Shown: positions 1 through 7,043, counted from the first letter of the stretch. The stretch: 8,529 nt of DNA from Planctomycetaceae bacterium (GCA_003488325.1 DNLZ01000374.1:1-8529), one strand, 5' to 3'. Numbers and translations are program-made. The notes: generated from the letters alone by a model not told the origin.

Positions 1-210
1 ACGTTCCTTGTGCGACGGATTCGACGGCTCGACCACGAGCGTCACCGCCCGCCCCACCATCGGGCCCATCTGCGGCATGAAGTCACGCGTCTCGTCGGGA
101 TTCCAGCCCGCCGCCGCGACGTCGTGCTTGGTGATCTGCTCCCAGCCGTTGTAGATGGTGGGCGTGTTCCAGCGCTTCAGCTGCAGGAGATCGCCATGGG
201 AGAGAGGCAT
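1..210 (-). CDS. RraA-family protein (HMG aldolase/decarboxylase-like), N-terminal part
   Basis: The reading frame begins with ATG at 210 and stays open for 70 codons to the left edge, so only the N-terminus is visible. It contains the segments RWNTPTIYNGWEQITKHD (residues 13-30) and RDFMPQMGPMVGRAVT (about 42-57), followed by EPSNPSH. This is the N-terminal pattern of the RraA / dimethylmenaquinone-methyltransferase-like family as it occurs in planctomycetes. Characterised members of this broad family are class II 4-hydroxy-4-methyl-2-oxoglutarate aldolases and oxaloacetate decarboxylases, or the RNase E inhibitor RraA. The metal-binding and catalytic part lies outside the window, so activity cannot be judged. 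A GAGGAA Shine-Dalgarno-like sequence sits about 6 bases before the ATG, which supports this start. The gene is divergent from the 2-hydroxyacid dehydrogenase. An aldolase acting on 2-oxo acids would fit the neighbouring sugar-acid dehydratase, but that is inference. Confidence 0.8.
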   Translation of the reverse strand, partial: MPLSHGDLLQLKRWNTPTIYNGWEQITKHDVAAAGWNPDETRDFMPQMGPMVGRAVTLVVEPSNPSHKER

Positions 211-359
211 GCCGGCTTCCTCGTGTGGACAGGGGTGGGTGGCGACACGCGTCGGAGGACTCGTCCTGAGCGTCCCGCCGCCCGCCGCGCATCCTCTATG
301 CTACGGCCCGTCGGGCCCGGGTGGTTCGTGGGCGTGCGGCTTTCATTCGAGGAGCGGCC
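211..359. promoter_or_regulatory. Divergent intergenic region with a possible two-way promoter
   Basis: This 149-base spacer separates the divergent RraA-like and dehydrogenase genes and must hold at least one promoter. The best -10 candidate for the plus strand is TATGCT at 297-302. Its complement gives TAGCAT on the minus strand (303 to 298), so one near-symmetric element could serve both directions. No convincing -35 box is visible at 16-19 bases. A 12-base inverted repeat, AGGAC-TC-GTCCT, lies at 256-267. A GAGGAG ribosome-binding site at 349-354 is 5 bases before the ATG at 360. The promoter call rests on hexamer resemblance only. Confidence 0.35.
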
Positions 360-1346
360 ATGCATCGGGTGGTGATCACCGACTTCATCGACGACGACCT
401 CGCACCGGAGCGGGCCGGCCTCGACGGGCTCGCCACCGTGGAGGCCCTCGACGGCTACTCCGAGGATGATCTCGCAGGACGGATCGAGACCGCCGACGCG
501 ATCATGATGTACCACAACCTCGCGCTGACGCGAAGGACGATCGAGCGGCTCGACCGCTGCCGCCTGATCGTGCGCTGCGGTGCGGGGATCGACAACGTCG
601 ACCATGCATTCGCCCGCACCCGCGGGATCACGGTGGCCAACGTGCCCGACTACGGCACGGAGGAGGTGGCCGACTCCGCGATCGCGATGATGCTCGCGCT
701 CGTGCGGGGCGTGAACCTCTACAACGTGCGGCTCCGCGACCGACCAGACCCGTGGATGTACACCGTCGCCGGTCCGATCCATCGCCTCCGGGGCCGCACC
801 TTCGGCGTGGTGGGGCTCGGACGCATCGGCACCGCGGCCGCGGTCCGGGCGAAGGCCCTCGGCATGGAGGTCGCGTTCTACGACCCCTACAAGCCCGACG
901 GCTACGACAAGGCGCTCGGCGTACGCCGCTGCGAGTCGGCGCGGGACCTCTTCGCCGTCTCCCACGTGCTGAGCCTCCACTCCCCGCTGACCGAGGAGAC
1001 GCGGCACCTGGTGAATGCGGAGTCGCTCGCGTGGCTTCCCCGGGGCGCCTATCTCGTCAACACCGCCCGCGGCGGCATCGTCGACACCACGGCGCTGCCC
1101 GACGCGCTCGCGAGCGGCCATCTCGCGGGCGCCGGCATCGACGTGCTCGTCGGCGAGCCACCCGCCGCCGACCATCCGCTGCTCGTCGCCTGGCGGGACC
1201 CGACCCATCCGGCCTACGAACGGCTCATCGTCAATCCGCACGCTGCCTTCTACTCCGTCGAGGGCCTGCTCGACATGCGCACCAAGGGCACCGACGCGTG
1301 CCGCCGAGCGCTCCTGGGAATGCCGCTGCGAAACGTCGTCAACTGA
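360..1346 (+). CDS. D-isomer-specific 2-hydroxyacid dehydrogenase, CtBP-like subfamily
   Basis: A cytoplasmic NAD(P)-dependent oxidoreductase of 328 residues that should interconvert a 2-oxo acid and a D-2-hydroxy acid. The substrate-binding domain carries RCGAGIDNVD (72-81). The Rossmann fold shows GLGRIG (152-157), and Asp175 after the second strand suggests NAD rather than NADP. The expected catalytic residues are present: Arg237 (TARGG), Glu266 (GEP) and His294 (NPH). The segments VPDYGTEEVADSA (95-107) and PHAAFYSVEGL (293-303) are typical of the C-terminal-binding-protein-like bacterial subgroup, whose substrates are mostly unknown. The ATG at 360 is preferred over an in-frame GTG at 321 because GAGGAG lies 5 bases upstream and the protein begins in family style (MHRVVITDF). 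It is the first gene of a likely three-gene operon; the next gene starts 54 bases downstream. It was probably named phosphoglycerate or glyoxylate reductase by older pipelines, but the sequence does not fix the substrate. Confidence 0.92.
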   Translation: MHRVVITDFIDDDLAPERAGLDGLATVEALDGYSEDDLAGRIETADAIMMYHNLALTRRTIERLDRCRLIVRCGAGIDNVDHAFARTRGITVANVPDYGTEEVADSAIAMMLALVRGVNLYNVRLRDRPDPWMYTVAGPIHRLRGRTFGVVGLGRIGTAAAVRAKALGMEVAFYDPYKPDGYDKALGVRRCESARDLFAVSHVLSLHSPLTEETRHLVNAESLAWLPRGAYLVNTARGGIVDTTALPDALASGHLAGAGIDVLVGEPPAADHPLLVAWRDPTHPAYERLIVNPHAAFYSVEGLLDMRTKGTDACRRALLGMPLRNVVN

Positions 1347-1400
1347 TCGCCGGCTGCATCGATGGCATCCGTCCCCTTCCGAGTCCACAGCGGGAATACC

Positions 1401-2270
1401 ATGCGTCTCCACCCAGTGCTTGCCACAGTCACCCTGCTCACCGCGTTCACCGCCTCCCGACTGGCCGCCGCCGACGAGCCGCGCGTGCTGCCGCTCTGGG
1501 AGGCGGGCGCACCGGGATTCGAGAGCCGTCGCGACGAGCCGGAGGTCGTCGAGAAGGGATCGATCACCAACATCCACTTCCCGACACTCACGGTCTTCCT
1601 GCCCGAGCCCGCCAAGGCCACCGGCGTGGGCATCATCGTCGCGCCGGGCGGCGGCCTCGCGAAGCTCGGCTTCCAGGGGGGCGGCGTCGAGCCCGCGATG
1701 TTCCTCGCGGAGCATGGGTTCGCGGCCTTCGTGCTCAAGTACCGGCTGCCCCGGGAACCCGGGGTGCCGTACAAGTTCGAGGAGCATTCGCTCCAGGACG
1801 GTCAGCGGGCGATGCGACTGGTGCGTTCGAAGGCCGACGAGTTCGGCATCCGCGCGGACAGGGTCGGCATGCTCGGCTTCTCGGCCGGCGGTGAGGTGGT
1901 GTCGATCACGAGCTACCGCCCTGGCGCGGGCGACCCCGCCGCTCCCGACCCGGTCGATCGCCTCGATGCCAGGCCCGCGTTCCAGATGCTCGTGTATCCC
2001 GGGCCGCTCGGGATCCCGTCGCGGCTGCCCCCCGGCTCACCGCCGGCCTTCCTGCTCATCGCGGCCGACGACGCCCACACGAGCGTCATCATCAATCTCA
2101 TGAACCTGTTCCGTGAGTCCGACATCGACTACGAGGCACATGTCTACGCCCGCGGCGGCCACGGGTTCGGGATCGGCAAGGCACAGCGTCGGAGCCTGCA
2201 GCGGTGGCCGGAGCGGATGCTCGACTGGCTGCACGACGAGGTCGTGGACGAACCACGGAAATCGAAGTGA
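1401..2270 (+). CDS. Secreted alpha/beta-hydrolase esterase (acetylxylan/feruloyl esterase-like)
   Basis: A predicted exported serine esterase of 289 residues. The N-terminus is a classical signal peptide: MRLHP, a hydrophobic stretch to about residue 18, then a likely cut after LAAA (21-24). The mature part has the alpha/beta-hydrolase order: oxyanion-hole region APGGG (81-85), nucleophile elbow GFSAGG (159-164) with Ser161, an acid residue in IAADDAHT (220-227, Asp223 or Asp224), and His254 in GGHGFG. The opening LPLWEAGAPG and the NIHFPTLTVFLPEP block (57-70) resemble BD-FAE/XynB-type esterases that remove acetyl or feruloyl groups from plant or algal polysaccharides. An in-frame ATG at 1362 would add 13 residues before the signal peptide and has no ribosome-binding site, so 1401 is chosen (weak GGGAA upstream). 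It lies 36 bases before a second secreted esterase. Acyl specificity cannot be read from sequence. Confidence 0.88.
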   Translation: MRLHPVLATVTLLTAFTASRLAAADEPRVLPLWEAGAPGFESRRDEPEVVEKGSITNIHFPTLTVFLPEPAKATGVGIIVAPGGGLAKLGFQGGGVEPAMFLAEHGFAAFVLKYRLPREPGVPYKFEEHSLQDGQRAMRLVRSKADEFGIRADRVGMLGFSAGGEVVSITSYRPGAGDPAAPDPVDRLDARPAFQMLVYPGPLGIPSRLPPGSPPAFLLIAADDAHTSVIINLMNLFRESDIDYEAHVYARGGHGFGIGKAQRRSLQRWPERMLDWLHDEVVDEPRKSK

Positions 2271-2306
2271 CGCGATGACCACCTCGAGCCGCAGCGGATC
2301 GCGCCT

Positions 2307-3056
2307 GTGACACGTGTTCGTATGGGCATCGCCGTGGGCGGGATCGCCCTGATCGCCTTCGGCCCGTGTCCTGCCGCGGCCATCGACACCTCCCGGCCCG
2401 CCGTGGATGCGGCGGTGACCCGCTGGGAGCCGGACATCGCGGCGCTCGAGGCGCTCGACGATCGCGAGGCCGACCCTTCCGATGCGATCCTGTTCATCGG
2501 TTCGTCGAGCATCCGCCTCTGGGACTCGATCGCCACGGACATGGTCCCGTGGCCGGTCGTGCGGCGAGGATACGGCGGAGCCCGCTACCGCGATCTCTGC
2601 CACTTCGCATCCCGACTCGTCGCCCGACATGCCCCGCGCGCGATCGTCGTCTTCGCGGCCAATGACATCTCGCAACCCGACGACGTCCCCCCCATCGCCG
2701 ACGTCCTGCTCGACGTGCGAGCGACCCTGTCCGGCATTCGCAGCCACCATCCGCGGGTGCCCGTGTTGTTCGTGGCCGTGACCCCGACCCAATCCCGATG
2801 GCTCCTCTGGCCCGAGATTGCCAGGCTCAACGCAGCGATCGAGGCGATGTGTGCCGGGGAGCAAGGGACATTCTTCGTCGCCACGGCGGAGCGGTTCCTC
2901 GACCCCGGCACCGGCCGGCCGGACGCCACACTCTTCCGGGACGACCGGCTGCACCTCAGCCCGGCAGGCTACGCGGCCTGGGCCGAGACGATCGCAGCGG
3001 CACTCGAGGCGGCGCTTGGAGAGGCCGACGTGCCGGCGGCCCGCTCAGCGAACTGA
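2307..3056 (+). CDS. Secreted SGNH/GDSL-type esterase
   Basis: A predicted exported SGNH hydrolase of 249 residues. A hydrophobic signal sequence (about 7-18) ends near PAAA (22-25). The family blocks appear in order: block I FIGSSSIRLW (63-72), where GSS replaces GDS and Ser67 is the likely nucleophile; block II RGYGGARYRD (87-96); block III FAANDIS (116-122), with Asn119 but Ala in place of the usual Gly; and block V DRLH (213-216) with the Asp-His pair. The GSSS form is common in the GDSL-like acylhydrolase branch that deacylates carbohydrates or lipids. The start is uncertain: GTG at 2307 or ATG at 2322, both retaining the signal peptide and neither with a good ribosome-binding site. It ends the plus-strand operon and converges with the acyltransferase gene. 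It probably acts with the preceding esterase on acylated glycan, which is inference. Confidence 0.87.
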   Translation: MTRVRMGIAVGGIALIAFGPCPAAAIDTSRPAVDAAVTRWEPDIAALEALDDREADPSDAILFIGSSSIRLWDSIATDMVPWPVVRRGYGGARYRDLCHFASRLVARHAPRAIVVFAANDISQPDDVPPIADVLLDVRATLSGIRSHHPRVPVLFVAVTPTQSRWLLWPEIARLNAAIEAMCAGEQGTFFVATAERFLDPGTGRPDATLFRDDRLHLSPAGYAAWAETIAAALEAALGEADVPAARSAN

Positions 3057-3065
3057 CGACGTGGC

Positions 3066-3103
3066 GCAGGGGACCCAACCGGCCGAACCGGGAGCACCCC
3101 TGC
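3066..3103. terminator. Possible bidirectional terminator hairpin
   Basis: The 71-base gap between the convergent SGNH and acyltransferase genes contains a 7-bp inverted repeat, GCAGGGG (3066-3072) and CCCCTGC (3097-3103). Inside its 24-base loop is a smaller CCGG-CCGAA-CCGG stem. No T-tract follows on either strand, so this is at best a weak or factor-assisted terminator. The position between converging genes is the main support. Confidence 0.25.
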
Positions 3104-3127
3104 CCCGATCGCAACCTGCCATGCGCC

Positions 3128-4306
3128 CTACAGGACGGCACGAACGCCGGGAATCGATCGCAGCAACACGCTGGTTGCCCAACTGAGCCCGAGTGACACA
3201 CCGAACACGATCAGTGCCTTGATCGCGGCGGGCATCGACGCACCAAGGAGCAGGTACTGTGACCAGATCACGAAGGGATAGTGCACGAGGTAGATCGAGT
3301 AGGCGTTGTCGCTCAGGCTGTCGATCCAGGGGTGTCGGGCGTTGCCGAAGCGAAGAAAGAGCGAGAGGGAGGCGAGGCTGAGCGTGGCGCTGTAGAGCAC
3401 CATGCACGCTCCGAGCTCCGGCCAGCCGGCAGGCCGCACCCACGGCCCTGTCGAATCGACGTTCACCTTCGCGAGGGCGACGACGAGCGCGAGTCCGGCG
3501 ATGGCCGACGCGCTGAGCCAGGCCCGCCACCGTCGTGAAAGCGGCCCGGGATGCCTGAGAAACGTCGCCTCCAGCCCTCGAGCGCCGACGGCGACGCCGG
3601 TGAAAAAGTAGACCGCATAGAGCGTGATGCGGCTGGCCTGGCCGATGGTGACGGGCCCCCACTGCAGCCACTCAAACGGCCCATGGACGGCCATCATCGG
3701 CATGAAGCCCGCACCCGACAGGGTGACGAGTGCCAGGAAAAAGGTTCCAGGGTGCGTCACGAACGCTTCGGGCACGACGCCGCGTGATCGCCCTGCAATC
3801 CGAAAGGCGATCGCCGCGAGCAGATTGAAGCCGAGCAACGTCGACAGAAACCACGCGGGCCCGCTCATCCACGACCAGCCGCACCAATACGAGAGAATGT
3901 CCTCGTCGGCTCCGGTCAGAAGAAACGACGGGTAATACGCGAGCGGCATGATGACGGCGAGCGAGAGCACGAACGGCATGCCGAGCCTGCGCCAGCGATC
4001 CTTGAGGAAACAGGCGGCCCCTTTCGTGGCGAGGCTCCTCCAGACGAAGAGCCCGGAGATGAAGAACATCAACGCCATGAAAAAGCCGTTGAGGAGGGTC
4101 GGAACCAGGTCGAATGCCGCGCTCTTCTGCGGGTCGATGACAGGCGCGGTGGAGCTCAAATAGCTCGCGGGACAGAACGTGCCCCACGTCGGATACGCCA
4201 GGATGGCGTGCAAGAACACCACCAGGACGACGATCGCAGTCCTGAGATAATCGAGGAAACAGCTACGGCCGCTGGATGGCTTGGGACCGCTGGAGTGCTG
4301 TGCCAT
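3128..4306 (-). CDS. Acyltransferase-3 family integral membrane protein
   Basis: A 392-residue membrane protein with about ten hydrophobic segments (roughly 22-39, 67-89, 110-128, 148-170, 186-205, 228-245, 264-281, 298-320, 334-356, 362-383). It opens with CFLDYLRTAIVVLVVFLHA (16-34), the family signature with Arg22 and the first-helix His33 thought to be essential for acyl transfer. FISGLFVWRS (82-91), DRWRRLGMPF (103-112) and the late YLVHYPFVI (339-347) also match the family, in the OpgC/MdoC-like branch. Such proteins move acetyl or succinyl groups across the inner membrane onto periplasmic or surface glycans. ATG at 4306 gives a full-length protein but has no clear ribosome-binding site. 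It lies 62 bases downstream of the dehydratase large subunit on the same strand, so co-transcription is possible, although a functional link is not obvious. The acceptor glycan is unknown. Confidence 0.9.
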   Translation of the reverse strand: MAQHSSGPKPSSGRSCFLDYLRTAIVVLVVFLHAILAYPTWGTFCPASYLSSTAPVIDPQKSAAFDLVPTLLNGFFMALMFFISGLFVWRSLATKGAACFLKDRWRRLGMPFVLSLAVIMPLAYYPSFLLTGADEDILSYWCGWSWMSGPAWFLSTLLGFNLLAAIAFRIAGRSRGVVPEAFVTHPGTFFLALVTLSGAGFMPMMAVHGPFEWLQWGPVTIGQASRITLYAVYFFTGVAVGARGLEATFLRHPGPLSRRWRAWLSASAIAGLALVVALAKVNVDSTGPWVRPAGWPELGACMVLYSATLSLASLSLFLRFGNARHPWIDSLSDNAYSIYLVHYPFVIWSQYLLLGASMPAAIKALIVFGVSLGLSWATSVLLRSIPGVRAVL

Positions 4307-4368
4307 GAGGTCGGCCGAACGTACGCAACTGCTCCGAGAGATCCACGGTCAGGACGTTCCTCGAGCCG

Positions 4369-5583
4369 TCACCCGGCGGCTCCGGAGTAGGTCGGGTGGC
4401 AGGCGGGGCCGACCGGCTCGAAGTGCTTGTAGCCGAGGACGAACTCCTGGTGGCCGAGCGCTTCCGACGCGGTGCGTCGACCCCTCGCCACATCGAGCAC
4501 GAGCCGGTGGATCTCCGCCCCCACGTCGTCGAGCGAGCCCCGGCCCTCGAGGATCCGTCCCGCATCGACGTCCATGTCCTCGGCGAGGTTGCGGTAGGTC
4601 TCGGGATTCGCACACACCTTGATGACCGGGGAGATCGCCGAACCGACGACCGACCCGCGGCCGGTGGAGAAGAGCGTGACGTGCGACCCGCAGGCGATCA
4701 GCTCCGCGATCTCCGCGTTGTCGCTCGTATTCGGAAAGCCGAAGCGCACCTCGCCGTCCGGCACGACGTCGAGGAGGTAGAGCCCGCCCGCCCGCGGCAC
4801 GTCGCCCGGCTTGATCAGCCCGGAGATCGGGGCGCACCCGCTCTTCGAGTAGGCGCCCATGCTCTTCTCCTCCTGCGTCGTGAGGCCGCCGTCGGCGTTG
4901 CCCGGCGCGAAGCTCCCATGACCGAGCACGGTGTAGTACCTCGCGGCCTTGGCCACGCTTTCGACGAGGATGCGGCCGAGCTCCGGCGTGACCGCCCGGT
5001 CGGCCATGATCTGCTCGCAGCCGATGAGTTCGCCCGTCTCCTCGAAGATGCAGACCGCGTCCTCGGCCACCAGCCGGTCGAACGCCCGGCCGATCGCGGG
5101 ATTCGCCGTGATGCCGCTCGTGCCGTCGCTGCCACCGCAGACGGTGCCCACGACGAGCTCGTGCGCGGTAAGCGGCCCACGCGGGGTGTCCTCGAGCGTG
5201 CGCCGCGTCTGCTCGACCCAGCGACGCCCCTGCTCGATCGTCGTTCGCGTGCCGCCGCGCTCCTGGATCACGACCACCTCCGCCGGCCGGCCGCTCGCCC
5301 GCACGGCACGCAGGAGCCCGCCCCGGTTGAAGCCCTCGCAGCCGAGCGACACGAGCAGCGCGGCACCGACGTTGGGGTGCGTGCAGAGCGACTCGAGCAT
5401 CCGGAACGAATACTCGTTGGGGAAACATCCGCCGAAGCCGATGAGATGCACGTCCGCCTCGCGGAACGGCAGCTGGATCTCGCGGGCCACGTGGTGGGCA
5501 CACTCCACGAGGTACACGACCACGATCGTGTTGCGAATCCCCTTGCGGCCATCGGCCCGCACGAAGGCGTCGTGACGGATCAT
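4369..5583 (-). CDS. UxaA/GarD-family sugar-acid dehydratase, large (catalytic) subunit
   Basis: A 404-residue cytoplasmic enzyme matching the C-terminal catalytic part of altronate dehydratase (UxaA) and galactarate dehydratase (GarD), which remove water from sugar acids to give 2-keto-3-deoxy acids. Family marks are RADGRKGIRN (9-18), GFGGC (49-53), HPNVGAALLVSLGCE (69-83), CGGSDGTSGITANPAIG (149-165), GGLTTQEEKSMG (232-243), FSTGRG (305-310) and PVIKVCANP (319-327). The CGGSDG...ANPA block is UxaA/GarD-like, unlike the sulfolactate sulfo-lyase SuyB. The SKSGCAPISG segment (246-255) looks most like GarD. E. coli UxaA is about 495 residues with an N-terminal SAF domain; here that domain is missing and is supplied by the separate gene at 7054-7374. 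The ATG at 5583 is chosen because the protein then begins MIRHDAFVRADGRKG, as in the family; the frame runs open to 5844, but that stretch is antisense to the transporter. Altronate, galactarate or another acid are all possible substrates. Confidence 0.9.
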   Translation of the reverse strand: MIRHDAFVRADGRKGIRNTIVVVYLVECAHHVAREIQLPFREADVHLIGFGGCFPNEYSFRMLESLCTHPNVGAALLVSLGCEGFNRGGLLRAVRASGRPAEVVVIQERGGTRTTIEQGRRWVEQTRRTLEDTPRGPLTAHELVVGTVCGGSDGTSGITANPAIGRAFDRLVAEDAVCIFEETGELIGCEQIMADRAVTPELGRILVESVAKAARYYTVLGHGSFAPGNADGGLTTQEEKSMGAYSKSGCAPISGLIKPGDVPRAGGLYLLDVVPDGEVRFGFPNTSDNAEIAELIACGSHVTLFSTGRGSVVGSAISPVIKVCANPETYRNLAEDMDVDAGRILEGRGSLDDVGAEIHRLVLDVARGRRTASEALGHQEFVLGYKHFEPVGPACHPTYSGAAG

Positions 5584-5732
5584 GCGCAGCACCCCATGTC
5601 GAGAGATCGGCACGCCTCGCGCGGCGGCCATGCCGCGGGAGAGGCCGGGCGCCATCGACACCCGACGTCTCAGGCAGGATAGGATTCGGCCCGACATCCC
5701 CGCAACCGGCTGCCGCCCCAGGACGCGTTGGC
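5584..5732. promoter_or_regulatory. Divergent intergenic region between dehydratase and transporter
   Basis: This 149-base spacer should hold the promoters of both the dehydratase large subunit (minus) and the MFS transporter (plus). On the plus strand TCGACA (5655-5660) and TAGGAT (5680-5685) resemble -35 and -10 boxes, but the 19-base spacer is longer than ideal. AGGA at 5720-5723 lies 9 bases before the transporter ATG and is a modest ribosome-binding site. No regulator gene or clear operator is seen. An in-frame ATG at 5631 could extend the dehydratase by 16 residues but lacks a ribosome-binding site. Confidence 0.3.
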
Positions 5733-7013
5733 ATGCGTGACGAATCCCAGCAACGGTCGCCCCCTGCGACCGAGCGACCGGTCCGGCCCCACTTGGCCTG
5801 GCTGCGCTCCGCCTGGCTGCGCTCGGTCTGGCTGCCGGTCGCACTGCTCGTGCCCGTGGCGCTGCTCAACTACCTCGACCGACAGATGCTCGCCACGATG
5901 AAGTCGTCGATGGTGGCCGACGTGGCCGGCCTCCAGACCGATGCCCAGTGGGGCTTCGTGCTCGCCTGCTTCAAGTGGGTGTACGCGCTGCTCAGCCCCG
6001 TGGGTGGCTTCATCGCCGACCGCTTCAGCCGCCGGTGGGTCATCGCCGTGAGCCTGTTCGCGTGGTCGGCCGTGACGTGGGCGACCGGGCACGTGACCAC
6101 GTATGACCAGCTCGTTGCCACGCGCGCGCTAATGGGGGTGAGCGAGGCCTTCTACATTCCGGCGGCGCTCGCCCTCATCGCCGACCTGCACGCCGGCCCG
6201 ACGCGCTCGCGGGCCGTCGGGATCCACCAGACGGGCATCTACCTCGGCCTCATTCTCGGCGGGTTCGCGGGCCACGTGGCGGACGACCCGAGCCTCGGCT
6301 GGCGATGGGCGTTCGGGGCGGCCGGACTCGTCGGGATCCTCTACGCCCTGCCGCTCGTCTGCCTGCTGCACGACCCGCCGCGTCCGGCGCACGACCGCGG
6401 CCGCATCTCGCCGCGTGCCGCCGTGGGCGAACTGGTGCGCAATCGTGACTTCCTCCTGCTCGTCATCGCCTTCACGCTCCCGGCCATCGCCGGCTGGGTG
6501 ATCAAGGACTGGATGCCCGTCATCCTCAAGAACCGCTTCGCGCTCTCACAGGGCGCGGCGGGCACGACGGCGGTCGTGTGGGTGCAGGTGGCGTCGATCC
6601 TCGGCGCCGTGCTCGGCGGACTGCTCGCCGATCGTTGGATGCAGCGGTCCGTCCGCGGCCGGGTCTACACGAGCGCCATCGGCATGGCGTTGTTCCTGCC
6701 GGCCCTGCTCGGCCTGGGAAACCCGGGCAGCATCGCGACCGCGATCGCCATGCTCGTCGTCTTCGGGATCGGCTGGGGATTCTTCGACTCCAACAACATG
6801 CCCATCCTGTCGCAGGTGACGCGGCCGGAGGTGCGGGCGACGGGGTACGGCATCATGAATCTGGTGAGCATCTCGGTGGGAGGCGCCGGTGACTGGGGTT
6901 TCGGCGTGCTGCAGGACATGGGCGCACCGCTGCCGCTGATCTTCGGCGTGTTCGCCGGGGTCGCGCTCGTGTCCGTGGCGGTGATGCTCCTCATCCGTCC
7001 ACGGCACGCGTGA
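5733..7013 (+). CDS. MFS transporter, anion:cation symporter (hexuronate/aldarate-like) type
   Basis: A 426-residue inner-membrane transporter with the twelve-helix MFS plan in two halves. The first helix carries LLNYLDRQ (44-51), a hallmark of the ACS family that includes ExuT and GudP. Motif A is present after helix 2 as GGFIADRFSRR (91-101), with a second copy in the C-terminal half, GGLLADRW (295-302). RALMGVSEAFYIPAA (131-145) is the conserved helix-4 stretch. The central loop (about 213-236) is cytoplasmic. FDSNNMPILSQVTRPEVRATGYG (351-373) is typical of the second half. The family usually imports organic anions such as hexuronates, aldarates or phthalate by proton symport; the substrate here is inferred from the adjacent dehydratase only. 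The gene is divergent from the large subunit and convergent with the small subunit. A 15-base tandem repeat sits just before the first helix, and a 12-base tandem repeat covers the stop codon. Confidence 0.9.
   Translation: MRDESQQRSPPATERPVRPHLAWLRSAWLRSVWLPVALLVPVALLNYLDRQMLATMKSSMVADVAGLQTDAQWGFVLACFKWVYALLSPVGGFIADRFSRRWVIAVSLFAWSAVTWATGHVTTYDQLVATRALMGVSEAFYIPAALALIADLHAGPTRSRAVGIHQTGIYLGLILGGFAGHVADDPSLGWRWAFGAAGLVGILYALPLVCLLHDPPRPAHDRGRISPRAAVGELVRNRDFLLLVIAFTLPAIAGWVIKDWMPVILKNRFALSQGAAGTTAVVWVQVASILGAVLGGLLADRWMQRSVRGRVYTSAIGMALFLPALLGLGNPGSIATAIAMLVVFGIGWGFFDSNNMPILSQVTRPEVRATGYGIMNLVSISVGGAGDWGFGVLQDMGAPLPLIFGVFAGVALVSVAVMLLIRPRHA
5796..5840 (+). repeat. 15-base tandem repeat in the transporter N-terminus
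   Basis: Two copies of GCCTGGCTGCGCTC(C/G) occur at 5796-5810 and 5811-5825, followed by a decayed third copy at 5826-5840. In protein they read AWLRS-AWLRS-VWLPV, at the junction between the polar N-terminal tail and the first transmembrane helix. The length is a multiple of three, so copy changes would keep the frame. Confidence 0.85.
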
Positions 7014-7028
7014 CCCCACGCGTGACCC
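7005..7028 (+). repeat. 12-base perfect tandem repeat across the transporter stop codon
   Basis: CACGCGTGACCC occurs twice back to back, at 7005-7016 and 7017-7028. The first copy encodes the last two codons and the TGA stop; the second copy lies in the spacer and contains another TGA in the same register. It looks like a small local duplication and has no obvious function. Confidence 0.85.
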
Positions 7029-7043
7029 ATAGAGGCCGCGACC

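Noticed and set aside
256..267. 12-base inverted repeat AGGAC-TC-GTCCT as an operator
   Set aside because: It is short, a 2-base loop cannot form a stable hairpin, and no second copy was seen in the other divergent spacer; there is too little to call a binding site.
177..1787. Long open frame (536 codons) on the minus strand across the dehydrogenase and esterase genes
   Set aside because: It is antisense to two well-supported genes, has low-complexity Arg/Gly/Asp/His-rich composition and no recognisable domain; this is a usual by-product of high GC content.
2275..2310. 11-codon mini-ORF whose stop overlaps the GTG start of the SGNH gene
   Set aside because: It could in principle couple translation, but it has no ribosome-binding site, and a chance short ORF is more likely.
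4396..5682. 428-codon plus-strand frame opposite the dehydratase large subunit
   Set aside because: The composition is typical of an antisense shadow and the opposite strand encodes a clear UxaA/GarD protein.
211..5732. Both divergent spacers being exactly 149 bases
   Set aside because: Apart from the short promoter-like match there is no similarity between them; the equal length depends on start choice and looks coincidental.
5584..5844. N-terminal extension of the dehydratase large subunit (about 87 residues)
   Set aside because: The extension is Arg/Ala/Ser-rich, overlaps the transporter start in antisense and does not resemble the missing SAF domain; family members begin at the 5583 Met.
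4349..5869. 506-codon minus-strand frame overlapping the dehydratase in another register
   Set aside because: It has no domain, is rich in Arg and Ala, and conflicts with the motif-bearing frame.
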